Positions 45,332 to 53,901 of a stretch of 64,000 bases of DNA are shown piece by piece. The notes beneath the pieces were generated by a model, which was given only the letters and a program-made list of their open reading frames with translations, had not been told where the DNA came from and did no database searches. The stretch is taken from assembly GCA_002441345.1 (NCBI GenBank), contig DJVU01000082.1:30873-94872 (forward strand). The letters are read 5' to 3'. This stretch comes from Bacteroidales bacterium UBA6248 (GTDB lineage: Bacteria > Bacteroidota > Bacteroidia > Bacteroidales > Lentimicrobiaceae). A program made the translations under genes and the position numbers. Position 1 is the stretch's first letter, and the number at the start of each line of letters is the position of its first letter.

Positions 45332-45628
45332 ATGAACGTAACAACCACCGAAAATACCGGCGGCGGAGCTGCACGGATTCTGGAGAATGATATCACTAAA
45401 GCCGAAATGACCTGGGTAAGGAAAGAAGGTAACGTGATTGCCATCGAACATACACGTGTCTCCGACAGCCTGAGGGGACAGGGAGCCGGACTCAAACTGT
45501 TTCGCAGCATTATGGCAATGGCTGAACAGCAGAAGCTATCCGTCATTCCGGTTTGCCCCTTTGCCGTGAAGATGTTTGAGCGCTATCCCGAATACGGAAA
45601 TCTGCTTTATAACCCGCCAGACCAGTGA
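45332..45628 (+). CDS. GCN5-related N-acetyltransferase (YjdJ-like)
   Basis: A 98-residue small GNAT-fold protein of the COG2388 group. The acetyl-CoA-binding loop is VSDSLRGQGAGLKLF, followed by VIPVCPFAVKMFERYPEY. The family is near-minimal in size and often acetylates an unknown small molecule or protein. It follows the thioredoxin-like gene by 81 bases on the same strand. Confidence 0.8.
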   Translation: MNVTTTENTGGGAARILENDITKAEMTWVRKEGNVIAIEHTRVSDSLRGQGAGLKLFRSIMAMAEQQKLSVIPVCPFAVKMFERYPEYGNLLYNPPDQ

Positions 45629-45732
45629 TTAATTCCGATGAAACGTAATTCGTTTCCGGCTCAGGATTTCAATTGTAAATTGCGGGCCGGGAAGTAGACT
45701 GATCCATTAATAATTAACCTTAACGCAGGCAC

Positions 45733-46224
45733 ATGAAAAAAATTTCTGTTGAACTCAGCTGGGCACTGATTTTTGCGGCTGTGTCGCTCCTCTGGATGGT
45801 ATTTGAACGACTTGCCGGATTGCACGACACCAGCATTCACAAACATGCGGTTTTCACAAACCTGTTCGCCATACCTGCAGTGGCTGTTTATGTGTTTGCC
45901 CTTCTTTACAAGCGTAAATACAGTTACAACGGAACCATGTCGTTTCGTCAGGGGCTTGTCAGCGGTATCGTTATTACCGTCTTTGTCGTTTTGCTCAGTC
46001 CCCTTGTTCAGCTGATTTCCCTTCAGCTTATCTCACCTTCATACCTTCAGAATATGGCTGAGTATGCCGTGAGTTCCGGAATAATGGGTGTGGAAGAATC
46101 GGCCGCATACTTTTCCGTGAGAAACTATGTTCTGCAGTCTCTTGCAGGAGCAGCAATGATGGGGGTTATTACCTCCCTGATTGTTGCCTTGTTTACTCGC
46201 AGCAGAACCCGGAAACAGGTTTAA
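45733..46224 (+). CDS. DUF4199 membrane protein
   Basis: A 163-residue inner-membrane protein with about four hydrophobic segments (residues about 7-25, 42-60, 75-98, 133-155). The pattern SWALIFAAVSLLWMVFERLAG, a central loop with SYNGTMSFRQGLVSGIVI and a basic tail (RSRTRKQV) is that of DUF4199, common in Bacteroidota and of unknown function. It is probably the last gene before the convergent kor operon and is followed by a shared terminator. Confidence 0.8.
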   Translation: MKKISVELSWALIFAAVSLLWMVFERLAGLHDTSIHKHAVFTNLFAIPAVAVYVFALLYKRKYSYNGTMSFRQGLVSGIVITVFVVLLSPLVQLISLQLISPSYLQNMAEYAVSSGIMGVEESAAYFSVRNYVLQSLAGAAMMGVITSLIVALFTRSRTRKQV

Positions 46225-46227
46225 ATA

Positions 46228-46261
46228 AAAACGGCCTGTATCATTTGGTACAGGCCGTTTT
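46228..46261. terminator. Bidirectional terminator between DUF4199 and korB
   Basis: Perfect 13-base-pair stem AAAACGGCCTGTA / TACAGGCCGTTTT around an eight-base loop, flanked by A and T tracts. Confidence 0.92.
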
Positions 46262-46279
46262 CGTTAAATGAGACACAGC

Positions 46280-47323
46280 TTAGCTGATTACCCAGGTATC
46301 GCCGCTGTTGAGCAGATCATCCACACACTTGATTTTGCCGTTGGCTTTGGCGTAGCTGATTTGTTCTTCAACAAGATCGTCGTAGGTCGGGTACATGGCC
46401 GAGCGGATTACTCCAAGTGCCACGGGGTAATGCGGATATGCCATCTTCGCGAGCATCAGGTGGATTCCCGGATCCTGCTGGTATGCATCATGCACCAGGA
46501 TGTCGTCTTCCGTAATGCCGTTTTCTCCGATGGTAACCACTTCAAGCTTGGTTCCCCTCAGTCTGATTCCCTTGTTTTTGTCTTTGCCGAAGATCATTGG
46601 CTCGCCGTTGCGCAGCACAATGGTTCGGTCGTCGCGGTGCTCCTTGTTGGTAACCGTATCGTGGGTTTTGTCGGCGAAGATTATGCAATTCTGAAGAATT
46701 TCAACAACCGACGTTCCGTCGTGTTTCGCTGCTTCAAACATTACCTCGGTCATCAGCCTGGGAACGGCGTCAATTACCCTGGCAAAAAATGTCCCCTGTG
46801 CTCCAAGTACCAGCTCGCCCGGATTAAAGGGATGCTCAATGGTTCCCTGGGGCGAGGTTTTGGTAACACTGCCCATGGGCGTTGTCGGTGAATACTGTCC
46901 TTTAGTCAGACCGTAGATCTGGTTGTTGAACAGCATGATGTTTACGTCGATATTCCTGCGGATAATATGGATGAAGTGATTTCCGCCAATGGCCATGGAA
47001 TCGCCGTCGCCGGTTGCCATCCATACACTCAGGTGAGGATTTGCAATTTTTACTCCGGAAGCAATGGCAGCAGCTCTTCCATGAATGCCGTGAATCCCGT
47101 ATGTGTTCACATAATAAGGGAAACGCGAGGAGCAGCCAATGCCCGATACAAACATGAAGTTTTCCTTGCGGTACCCGATTTTCGGGAATACGTTGGCAAC
47201 TGAGGAAAGGATGGCATGGGCTCCACAACCGGGACACCATTTCACCATCTGGTCGCTGACAAAATCTTCCTTGGTCAGTTCTACTGAAGAACGTTCGATT
47301 GTTAAATTCGGCTGATTATTCAT
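46280..47323 (-). CDS. korB: 2-oxoacid:ferredoxin oxidoreductase, beta subunit (KorB)
   Basis: A 347-residue thiamine-diphosphate-binding subunit. WCPGCGAHAILSSVA carries Cys residues for an [4Fe-4S] cluster together with GIGCSSRFPYY, and the ThDP motif is GDGDSMAIGGNHF to NNQIYGLTKGQYSPTT. With the alpha subunit it oxidatively decarboxylates 2-oxoglutarate (or a similar 2-oxoacid) to the acyl-CoA, reducing ferredoxin, or runs in reverse in anaerobes. It is separated from the upstream korA stop by only 2 bases. A ferredoxin gene is divergent just beyond korA. Substrate assignment to 2-oxoglutarate is inferred from family and neighbourhood. Confidence 0.93.
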   Translation of the reverse strand: MNNQPNLTIERSSVELTKEDFVSDQMVKWCPGCGAHAILSSVANVFPKIGYRKENFMFVSGIGCSSRFPYYVNTYGIHGIHGRAAAIASGVKIANPHLSVWMATGDGDSMAIGGNHFIHIIRRNIDVNIMLFNNQIYGLTKGQYSPTTPMGSVTKTSPQGTIEHPFNPGELVLGAQGTFFARVIDAVPRLMTEVMFEAAKHDGTSVVEILQNCIIFADKTHDTVTNKEHRDDRTIVLRNGEPMIFGKDKNKGIRLRGTKLEVVTIGENGITEDDILVHDAYQQDPGIHLMLAKMAYPHYPVALGVIRSAMYPTYDDLVEEQISYAKANGKIKCVDDLLNSGDTWVIS

Positions 47324-47325
47324 GA

Positions 47326-49176
47326 TTATTTCTCCTCCAGTGTTTGATTAATGACCTTTGTGAGTTCCGAAACCGTGAAAGGCAGTCCCTGCACCTTGTT
47401 GTACTGCAGGTATTGATGCGCAGGATGGGTCATACGCAGGTAGTTAACGAACTGCCCGCTGTTGAGCTCGCAAACGAGGATTTTCTTGTAGCTGTCAAAG
47501 ATTTTCGCAGTATTTTTCGGCAGCGGCATAATGTAATTGAAGTGGGCATGACTAACGCTTTTTCCTTCTGCCTGAATTTCTTCAACGGCTTCAAGCACCG
47601 GGCCTAACGTACCGCCCCAGCTCACTACCAGCAGGTCGCCCTGTTTTTCGCCGGTTATTTCCTGCTCGGGGATAAAGTCGGCAACCTTCTGCACCTTTGC
47701 TTCCCTAAGGTCAACCATTTTCTGGTGGTTCAGGGGGTCTGTTGATACGTTGCCAAATACATCTTCCTTCTCGAGTCCGCCTACACGGTGACGTAGTCCT
47801 TCAGTTCCGGGAAGAGCCCATTGTCTGGCCAGTGTAGCCGGGTCGCGGCGGTAAGGTTTGTAATCGGGATCGTTTGCCTTGGCAATCGGCGGCTTAATGG
47901 CCGGCAGGTCGGCAACCTTCGGGATGCGGAACAGCTGTGAGCCGTTTCCGAGATATCCGTCGGTAAGCAGAATTACAGGTGTCATATGCTCCATTGCCAG
48001 TTTGGCCGCCATGTAGGCATAATAGAAACAGTTGGCCGAGGTTGAAGCAGCAACAACAATAACAGGGGCTTCTCCGTTTCTTCCGAAAAGAGCCTGGTAA
48101 AGATCGCTTTGCTCCGATTTGGTGGGAAGTCCCGTGCTGGGGCCGCCACGCTGTACATTTACAATAACCAGCGGAAGTTCCGTCATAACGGCAAGTCCGA
48201 TGGCTTCACTCTTGAGCGAAAGACCAGGTCCGGAGGTCGTGGTAACGGCCATGGATCCGGTATAACTGGCGCCAATGGCAGATGTTATACCGGCAATTTC
48301 ATCTTCAGCCTGGAAAACCTTGGCTCCAAGCGATTTGTGTTTGGCCAGCTCAATCAGAATTTCCGTGGCAGGTGTAATGGGGTAGGAGCCAAGAAAAAGA
48401 GGCCTTCCCGATCTTTCGGATGCAGCCAGAAGACCCCATGCGGTTGCAATGTTGCCCGTGATGTTACGGTAACGTCCGGGAGCTATTTTAGCTTTCGATA
48501 CCTGAAAAACAGAGGAAAGTGCTTCCATCGTTTCGGCATAGTTTAAGCCGGCCTGCAACACGGCTTTATTGGCTGAAATAACTTCCGGCTTGTTTTTAAA
48601 CTTCTTCTCAAAGAAATCAAACGTGCTCTTGAAATCCCAGTCAAACAGGTGGTACATCATACCAAGAGCAAACATGTTCTTGCTGCGGTCGGCCGATTTA
48701 TTGTCGATGCCAAGCGGCTTCACAGCTTCACGCGTAAGCTGTGTTATGGGAGCTTTAACCAGATTATATCCCGAAAGCGATCCGTTGTCGAGCGGGTTTT
48801 CGGTGTATCCGGATTTCTTAAGGGCTGCATCGTCGAATGCGTTCTCGTCAACGATGAGGGTTGCTCCCGTTTTGGCCCATTTCAGATTCGACTTCAGTGA
48901 AGCGGGATTCATAGCTACCAGTACATCGCACTGGTCCCCGGTAGTCTCTATCTTTTTTGATCCTACATGCACCTGAAAACCCGATACACCGGCAATGGTG
49001 TTGTGCGGTGCCCTGATCTCAGCCGGATAGTCCGGAAATGTGGCAAGATCAAGACCTGCCAGCGCTGCAGTGTCGGAAAACAATGTACCGGTGAGCTGCA
49101 TTCCGTCTCCGGAATCCCCTACAAACTTTACCACTACAGCATCCCTCTGGATGATTTTACTCTTTGTTTTTACCAT
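47326..49176 (-). CDS. korA: 2-oxoacid:acceptor oxidoreductase, alpha subunit with fused gamma domain (KorA)
   Basis: A 616-residue fusion. Residues about 1-190 are the gamma domain (FVGDSGDGMQLTGTLFSD, PHNTIAGVSGFQVHVGSKK). The remainder is the alpha/pyrimidine-binding part, with ITPATEILIEL, ITSAIGASYTGSMAVTTTSGPGLSLKSE and VNVQRGGPSTGLPTKSEQSDLYQA. It pairs with KorB in the cytoplasm; the ferredoxin-type electron acceptor is probably the small protein encoded divergently. The transcription start region has TAacTTTGC at 49205-49213 with a TTG 18 bases upstream. Confidence 0.93.
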   Translation of the reverse strand: MVKTKSKIIQRDAVVVKFVGDSGDGMQLTGTLFSDTAALAGLDLATFPDYPAEIRAPHNTIAGVSGFQVHVGSKKIETTGDQCDVLVAMNPASLKSNLKWAKTGATLIVDENAFDDAALKKSGYTENPLDNGSLSGYNLVKAPITQLTREAVKPLGIDNKSADRSKNMFALGMMYHLFDWDFKSTFDFFEKKFKNKPEVISANKAVLQAGLNYAETMEALSSVFQVSKAKIAPGRYRNITGNIATAWGLLAASERSGRPLFLGSYPITPATEILIELAKHKSLGAKVFQAEDEIAGITSAIGASYTGSMAVTTTSGPGLSLKSEAIGLAVMTELPLVIVNVQRGGPSTGLPTKSEQSDLYQALFGRNGEAPVIVVAASTSANCFYYAYMAAKLAMEHMTPVILLTDGYLGNGSQLFRIPKVADLPAIKPPIAKANDPDYKPYRRDPATLARQWALPGTEGLRHRVGGLEKEDVFGNVSTDPLNHQKMVDLREAKVQKVADFIPEQEITGEKQGDLLVVSWGGTLGPVLEAVEEIQAEGKSVSHAHFNYIMPLPKNTAKIFDSYKKILVCELNSGQFVNYLRMTHPAHQYLQYNKVQGLPFTVSELTKVINQTLEEK

Positions 49177-49204
49177 GATTACTGATAGGTTGTTTACTAG
49201 CGCA

Positions 49205-49235
49205 GCAAAGTTATGCTTTATATCTATCGTGCAAT
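49205..49235 (-). promoter_or_regulatory. Promoter of korAB
   Basis: Leftward ATTG (complement of 49232-49235), an 18-base spacer and TAacTTTGC (49205-49213), 29 bases before the korA ATG. Confidence 0.65.
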
Positions 49236-49397
49236 GAATGCCGGCAATAAAATTATTATTTTCCGGCTATGCATACAGCATGCATATGAAAGACTGTAAA
49301 TAACAGATATGCAATAACATAGAAATGCTATTTGGTGGGTTGCTATTTAGAAAGCTTACAAATTGGAACACCCGATAATATTTGATTGTTTTAAAGC

Positions 49398-49406
49398 TAT
49401 ATTTGC
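49398..49406 (+). promoter_or_regulatory. Bacteroidota -7 element for the ferredoxin gene
   Basis: TAtaTTTGC, 44 bases before the ATG at 49450. A TTTG at 49381-49384 is only 13 bases upstream, so no proper -33. Confidence 0.5.
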
Positions 49407-49449
49407 ACCGTCAAGGTTAAACCCAAATCACTAACTAAATAATAGAGCC

Positions 49450-49617
49450 ATGGCTTACGTAATTTCAGATGACTGCACTGCTTGCGGCACCTGCATTGAT
49501 GAATGTCCCGTTGATGCTATCTCTGAAGGAGATATCTACAAGATCGATCCCGATGTTTGCACCGATTGCGGATCCTGCGCCGATGTATGCCCTGTAGAAG
49601 CAATTCATCCTGCATAA
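49450..49617 (+). CDS. Two-cluster [4Fe-4S] ferredoxin (55 residues)
   Basis: A small clostridial-type ferredoxin of 55 residues. Two CxxCxxCxxxCP motifs are visible, CTACGTCIDECP and CTDCGSCADVCP, each binding one [4Fe-4S] cluster. It starts at the ATG at 49450 (MAYVISDDC). A terminator hairpin follows the stop at 49615. It lies between divergent korAB and sucAB and is a likely electron acceptor for the Kor enzyme; that partnership is inferred from position. Confidence 0.93.
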   Translation: MAYVISDDCTACGTCIDECPVDAISEGDIYKIDPDVCTDCGSCADVCPVEAIHPA

Positions 49618-49640
49618 GCAGCAGTTTCAGATTTTTTCAG

Positions 49641-49666
49641 AGCCTGCCCTCACGGCGGGCTTTTTT
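49641..49666 (+). terminator. Terminator of the ferredoxin gene
   Basis: AGCCTGCC pairs with GGCGGGCT (one T-G wobble) around a five-base loop, followed by a T run. It separates the ferredoxin transcript from sucA. Confidence 0.85.
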
Positions 49667-49696
49667 ATTGTTCGTTAACCCAAAACTTTATTTTCA

Positions 49697-49704
49697 TACA
49701 TTTG
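49697..49704 (+). promoter_or_regulatory. Bacteroidota -7 element for sucAB
   Basis: TAcaTTTG, 61 bases before the ATG at 49766. No well-spaced -33. Confidence 0.45.
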
Positions 49705-49765
49705 TTCTAATGCCGTCTTTCGGGTTGCCGGAAGACGCATTGCTACTTACTATATCTGATTAGAG

Positions 49766-52561
49766 ATGGATAAATTTTCCTACCTGTCGAATGCTGAAGG
49801 AGAAGTTGTTGAGCAGCTTTATATTCAATACCTTCAGGATCCCGGGTCGGTTGAGCCGGGATGGAAACGCTTTTTTGAGGGATTTGAATTTGCCAGGCGA
49901 AACTTTGTTTCAGGATCCGACAAGCTTAGCGTCCCCGGTGAATTTAAGGTTATTAACCTTATCAATGCCTACCGTCAGCGTGGCCACCTGTTTACAAGTA
50001 CTAACCCCGTCCGGTCGCGGAGAAAATATTCCCCAACCCTCGACCTCGAAAATTTCGGGCTTCAGCGCGAAGACCTCGACCGTGAATTCCAGGCCGGAAA
50101 CGAAATCGGTATCGGACCCGCCCCTCTCTCCAAAATCATTGCTCACCTCGAACAAACCTATTGCAGCTCAATAGGCGTTGAATTTGCCTATATCCGTAAC
50201 GAAGAAGTATACCGCTGGCTCCTTCAGCGTATGGAAGCCGCCCGCAATGAGCCCAGATTCGGCAAGGCTGTGAAAACTACCATCCTCCGTAAACTCAGCG
50301 AATCGGTATTTTTTGAAAAATTCCTGCATAAACGCTTCCCCGGTCAGAAACGTTTCTCCCTCGAAGGCGGTGAATCGCTGATACCGGCCCTCGATGCCAT
50401 CATCGAACGTGGTGCAGCCCTCGGAGCCAGAGAGTTCCTCATCGGTATGCCACACCGCGGCAGGCTTAACGTTCTGGCCAGCATCATGGGAAAACCCTAT
50501 AAAGATATTTTTAACGAGTTTGCCAATAAAGCCTTCGACGATGAACTGGTGCTCGGAGATGTTAAATACCACCTGGGAGCTACACTTCAGCGACCGACCC
50601 ATGCAGGCAAAATGGTCGACCTTACCCTCGCTCCCAACCCGTCTCACCTCGAAACCGTAGGACCCGTGGTCTCCGGTATAGCCAGGGCTCGCATCGACCA
50701 GCTCTACAAAGGCGATACCGATAAAGTAGTGCCTGTCATCATTCACGGCGATGCTTCTATTTCCGGACAAGGTATTGTTTACGAGATGATCCAGATGTCG
50801 GAACTCCCCGGTTACCGCACCGGAGGTACCGTTCACCTGGTCGTTAATAACCAGGTGGGCTTCACTACCAACTACCTGGAAGGACGCAGCAGCACCTATT
50901 CTACCGATGTGGCAAAAATCGTTCAGTCACCCATATTTCACGTTAATGCCGACGATGCTGAAGCAGTGGTTTATACCATCGAACTGGCTATGGAATTTCG
51001 CGAGAAATTTGATAAGGACGTGTTTATCGATCTTCTGGGATACCGCCGCTATGGCCACAATGAAGGCGATGAACCCCGGTTTACACAGCCTGTCCTTTAT
51101 AAAGCCATCGAAAAGCACCCCGATGTCAGGCAAATCTACGTTGAGAAACTTATAAACGAAGGAGTTATCTCCGATGCCGAAGCGAAAGCCATCGAAAAGG
51201 AAGTATACGATATGCTCGAAGACCATCTTGCCGAATCCAATAAGGCAGAAACGTCCAAAGTCACACCCTTCCTCGGCCCTACCTGGGGCAATATCCGAAT
51301 AGCTGTCCCCGAAGATTTTGAGAAATTTACCGATACTTCAGTGAGTATGGATGTCCTGAAAGATATCGGCACAAAAATTACAACCCTCCCCGAAGGCAAA
51401 GCCTTTAACCGTAAGCTGGTCAGGCTTATGCAGGAACGTCAGGAGATGCTGAAACCGGGTGCTGGTATCGATTGGGCAATGGGCGAACTGCTGGCGTATG
51501 CCACACTGCTCGAAGAGGGCTTCCCCGTAAGATTAAGCGGTCAGGATTCGCAACGCGGCACGTTCTCGCACCGTCATGCCGTACTTACCCTCGAAGACAG
51601 CGAAGAAAAATATACCCCGCTCAACAACATCAGCCCATCACAGGCCCGTTTTGATGTGTATAATTCACCCCTTTCGGAATACGGGGTGCTCGGATTCGAA
51701 TACGGATACTCCCTTTCCTCTCCACATACCCTTACAATCTGGGAAGCTCAGTTCGGCGATTTCTTCAATGGTGCCCAAATCATCATCGACCAGTATCTGA
51801 CAAGTGCAGAAGATAAATGGAGGGTTATGAGCGACCTGGTGCTGTTCCTTCCACATGGTTACGAAGGCCAGGGTCCCGAACATTCAAGCGGAAGAATCGA
51901 ACGCTTCCTTACGCTTTGTGCCGAGCTGAATATTCAGGTAGTGAATGCTACCACACCGGCCAATTTCTTTCATCTTCTGCGCCGACAGCTCAAACGCCCC
52001 TTCCGCAAACCCCTGGTGGTATTTACGCCCAAAAGCCTGCTCCGCCACCCGTCATGCACTTCGGATCTGGAGGAACTGAGCCGTGGCGGCTTCAGGGAAG
52101 TAATTGACGATGAACAGGCAGATCCTGCCGCTGTTAAACGGGTGATCTTTACCTCCGGGAAACTCTATTATGATCTTATTGAAGAGCGACAGAAGAGAGG
52201 AAGCCCGGAAGCTATCGTCCGGATCGAACAATTATATCCGTTCCCCAATGCTCAGGTAAAAGCCATTCTCGACCGGTACCCAAATGCCGAAAAACATGTT
52301 TGGGCACAGGAAGAACCGGCAAACATGGGTGCATGGTCATTTATAATGCGCAACTTTAAGCATACCGACCTGCTGCTGGTGGCCCGCCCCGAAAGCGGAA
52401 GCCCGGCAACCGGCTCACCCCGGCTGCATGCCATCAGGCAACGCAAAATTGTTGAAAAGTCGTTCGGCGAATGTACATGCCCGAATGCAAATGTGATCTG
52501 CAAAATGGTATGCGCACCACACGAATGGTCAATTATTGCAGAACCAGTTAAAAACGCATAA
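49766..52561 (+). CDS. sucA: 2-oxoglutarate dehydrogenase E1 component
   Basis: A 931-residue ThDP-dependent decarboxylase, the full length of SucA. Seen: an N-terminal E2-binding segment (YLSNAEGEVVEQLYIQYL), FLIGMPHRGRLNVLA, FNPSH-like LAPNPSHLE, the ThDP motif region HGDASISGQGIVYE to VNNQVGFTT, DVFIDLLGYRRYGHNEGDEP, and the C-terminal SGQDSQRGTFSHRHA. It catalyses the NAD-linked conversion of 2-oxoglutarate to succinyl-CoA together with E2 and E3. sucB follows 11 bases downstream. No E3 (lpd) gene is in the window; presumably it is elsewhere. Its closeness to korAB and ferredoxin is noteworthy. Confidence 0.97.
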   Translation: MDKFSYLSNAEGEVVEQLYIQYLQDPGSVEPGWKRFFEGFEFARRNFVSGSDKLSVPGEFKVINLINAYRQRGHLFTSTNPVRSRRKYSPTLDLENFGLQREDLDREFQAGNEIGIGPAPLSKIIAHLEQTYCSSIGVEFAYIRNEEVYRWLLQRMEAARNEPRFGKAVKTTILRKLSESVFFEKFLHKRFPGQKRFSLEGGESLIPALDAIIERGAALGAREFLIGMPHRGRLNVLASIMGKPYKDIFNEFANKAFDDELVLGDVKYHLGATLQRPTHAGKMVDLTLAPNPSHLETVGPVVSGIARARIDQLYKGDTDKVVPVIIHGDASISGQGIVYEMIQMSELPGYRTGGTVHLVVNNQVGFTTNYLEGRSSTYSTDVAKIVQSPIFHVNADDAEAVVYTIELAMEFREKFDKDVFIDLLGYRRYGHNEGDEPRFTQPVLYKAIEKHPDVRQIYVEKLINEGVISDAEAKAIEKEVYDMLEDHLAESNKAETSKVTPFLGPTWGNIRIAVPEDFEKFTDTSVSMDVLKDIGTKITTLPEGKAFNRKLVRLMQERQEMLKPGAGIDWAMGELLAYATLLEEGFPVRLSGQDSQRGTFSHRHAVLTLEDSEEKYTPLNNISPSQARFDVYNSPLSEYGVLGFEYGYSLSSPHTLTIWEAQFGDFFNGAQIIIDQYLTSAEDKWRVMSDLVLFLPHGYEGQGPEHSSGRIERFLTLCAELNIQVVNATTPANFFHLLRRQLKRPFRKPLVVFTPKSLLRHPSCTSDLEELSRGGFREVIDDEQADPAAVKRVIFTSGKLYYDLIEERQKRGSPEAIVRIEQLYPFPNAQVKAILDRYPNAEKHVWAQEEPANMGAWSFIMRNFKHTDLLLVARPESGSPATGSPRLHAIRQRKIVEKSFGECTCPNANVICKMVCAPHEWSIIAEPVKNA

Positions 52562-52572
52562 ATATTTCAGGA

Positions 52573-53850
52573 ATGAGTATCGAAGTTAAAGTTCCCAGTC
52601 CGGGAGAATCCATTTCGGAAGTTCAGCTGGCAACATGGCTGGTGAAGGATGGAGAGTATGTTGAGAAAGATGCCGAAATCGCTGAAATCGACTCGGATAA
52701 AGCCACACTTACCATTAATGCCCCGGAGGCAGGAGCTATCCGATTACTGGTTGAAGCCGGTGAAACCATAAAAGTGGGAGAAGTCGTCGCAAAAATCGAT
52801 ACTTCTGCAGCTCCGGCAGCCCTGGCACCATCCCCAAAACCAGAATCGGAAAAAAAACAAGCGGAAAAACCACAGCAAAAAAATCAGTCAAAAGATTCCG
52901 GTCCAGCCGCGGAAAAACCAAATGCACCGGCAGAAGGGAAACTCAACATTACCCCGCTTGCACGTAAAGTGATGCAGGAGATGAATGTGAACGATGACGA
53001 TATCTTCGATTACATCCGTCATATCCGTATCGAAAAAGCCGATATCGCCGAAGTGGCCGGTTCCGGATCGTCCGCTTCCCCGGGCCGGACACCCGCTGCA
53101 GTACCCGCCTGGGGAGGTACCCGCAACAGCGAACGGAAAAAGATGAGCACACTCCGGCAGAAACTTTCGCAGCGCCTTGTAGCCGTAAAGAATGAAACGG
53201 CCATGCTTACAACCTTCAATGAGGTGAATATGAGCCGTATCATGGAAATGCGAAAGAAATACAACGATCGCTTTAAAGAGACCTATGGCGTTTCTCTCGG
53301 ATTTATGTCGCTTTTTACCAGGGCTATTACCATCGCCCTTGGACATTACCCTCAGGTGAATGCCATGATTGATGGCGATGAAATGGTTTACTACGATTAC
53401 GCCGATATCGGCATTGCCGTAAGCGCCCCGAAAGGACTTGTTGTTCCTGTGGTACGTAATGCAGAAAGCCTCAGTCTGGCCGAAATCGAGAAAAAAATCA
53501 AAGAGCTGGCCGTTAAAGCACGCGACAATAAAATTACCATTGACGATATGACCGGAGGTACGTTTACCATCACCAACGGTGGTGTGTTCGGATCCATGAT
53601 GTCAACTCCCATAATCAATCCTCCGCAAAGTGCCATACTGGGAATGCATAACATCATCGACCGCCCCGTAGCTGTTGACGGACAAGTGGTGATCGCACCC
53701 ATGATGTACGTGGCTCTGTCGTACGACCACCGCGTAATCGATGGCCGTGAATCGGTGGGCTTCCTTGTAAAAGTTAAAGAGCTGCTCGAAAATCCGGAGA
53801 AGATGCTGTTCAACGGACAAGACCCCGTTGAAACCCTGCTTGGATTTTAA
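52573..53850 (+). CDS. sucB: 2-oxoglutarate dehydrogenase E2 component (dihydrolipoyl succinyltransferase)
   Basis: A 425-residue E2 enzyme. Residues about 1-75 are a lipoyl domain with the lipoylated Lys in EIDSDKATLTI. A Lys/Pro/Ala-rich linker leads to the E1/E3-binding domain (ITPLARKVMQEMNVNDDDI), and the catalytic acyltransferase domain ends with the active-site SYDHRVIDGRESVGF (HxxxDG). One lipoyl domain only, as usual for SucB. It is in an operon with sucA and ends with a strong terminator. Confidence 0.97.
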   Translation: MSIEVKVPSPGESISEVQLATWLVKDGEYVEKDAEIAEIDSDKATLTINAPEAGAIRLLVEAGETIKVGEVVAKIDTSAAPAALAPSPKPESEKKQAEKPQQKNQSKDSGPAAEKPNAPAEGKLNITPLARKVMQEMNVNDDDIFDYIRHIRIEKADIAEVAGSGSSASPGRTPAAVPAWGGTRNSERKKMSTLRQKLSQRLVAVKNETAMLTTFNEVNMSRIMEMRKKYNDRFKETYGVSLGFMSLFTRAITIALGHYPQVNAMIDGDEMVYYDYADIGIAVSAPKGLVVPVVRNAESLSLAEIEKKIKELAVKARDNKITIDDMTGGTFTITNGGVFGSMMSTPIINPPQSAILGMHNIIDRPVAVDGQVVIAPMMYVALSYDHRVIDGRESVGFLVKVKELLENPEKMLFNGQDPVETLLGF

Positions 53851-53873
53851 CCGGAAAAAGGATAAAACCCGTT

Positions 53874-53901
53874 AAGCCTCCGAAGTTTCGGGGGCTTTTT
53901 T
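53874..53901 (+). terminator. Terminator of sucAB
   Basis: AAGCCTCCGA pairs with TCGGGGGCTT around AGTT, then six T. Its T run overlaps the stop codon of the convergent membrane protein gene. Confidence 0.85.

Noticed and set aside
49557..49763. A 68-codon rightward frame overlapping the ferredoxin gene and sucA leader
   Set aside because: It covers the ferredoxin second cluster in another frame and the terminator; the ferredoxin frame explains the sequence.
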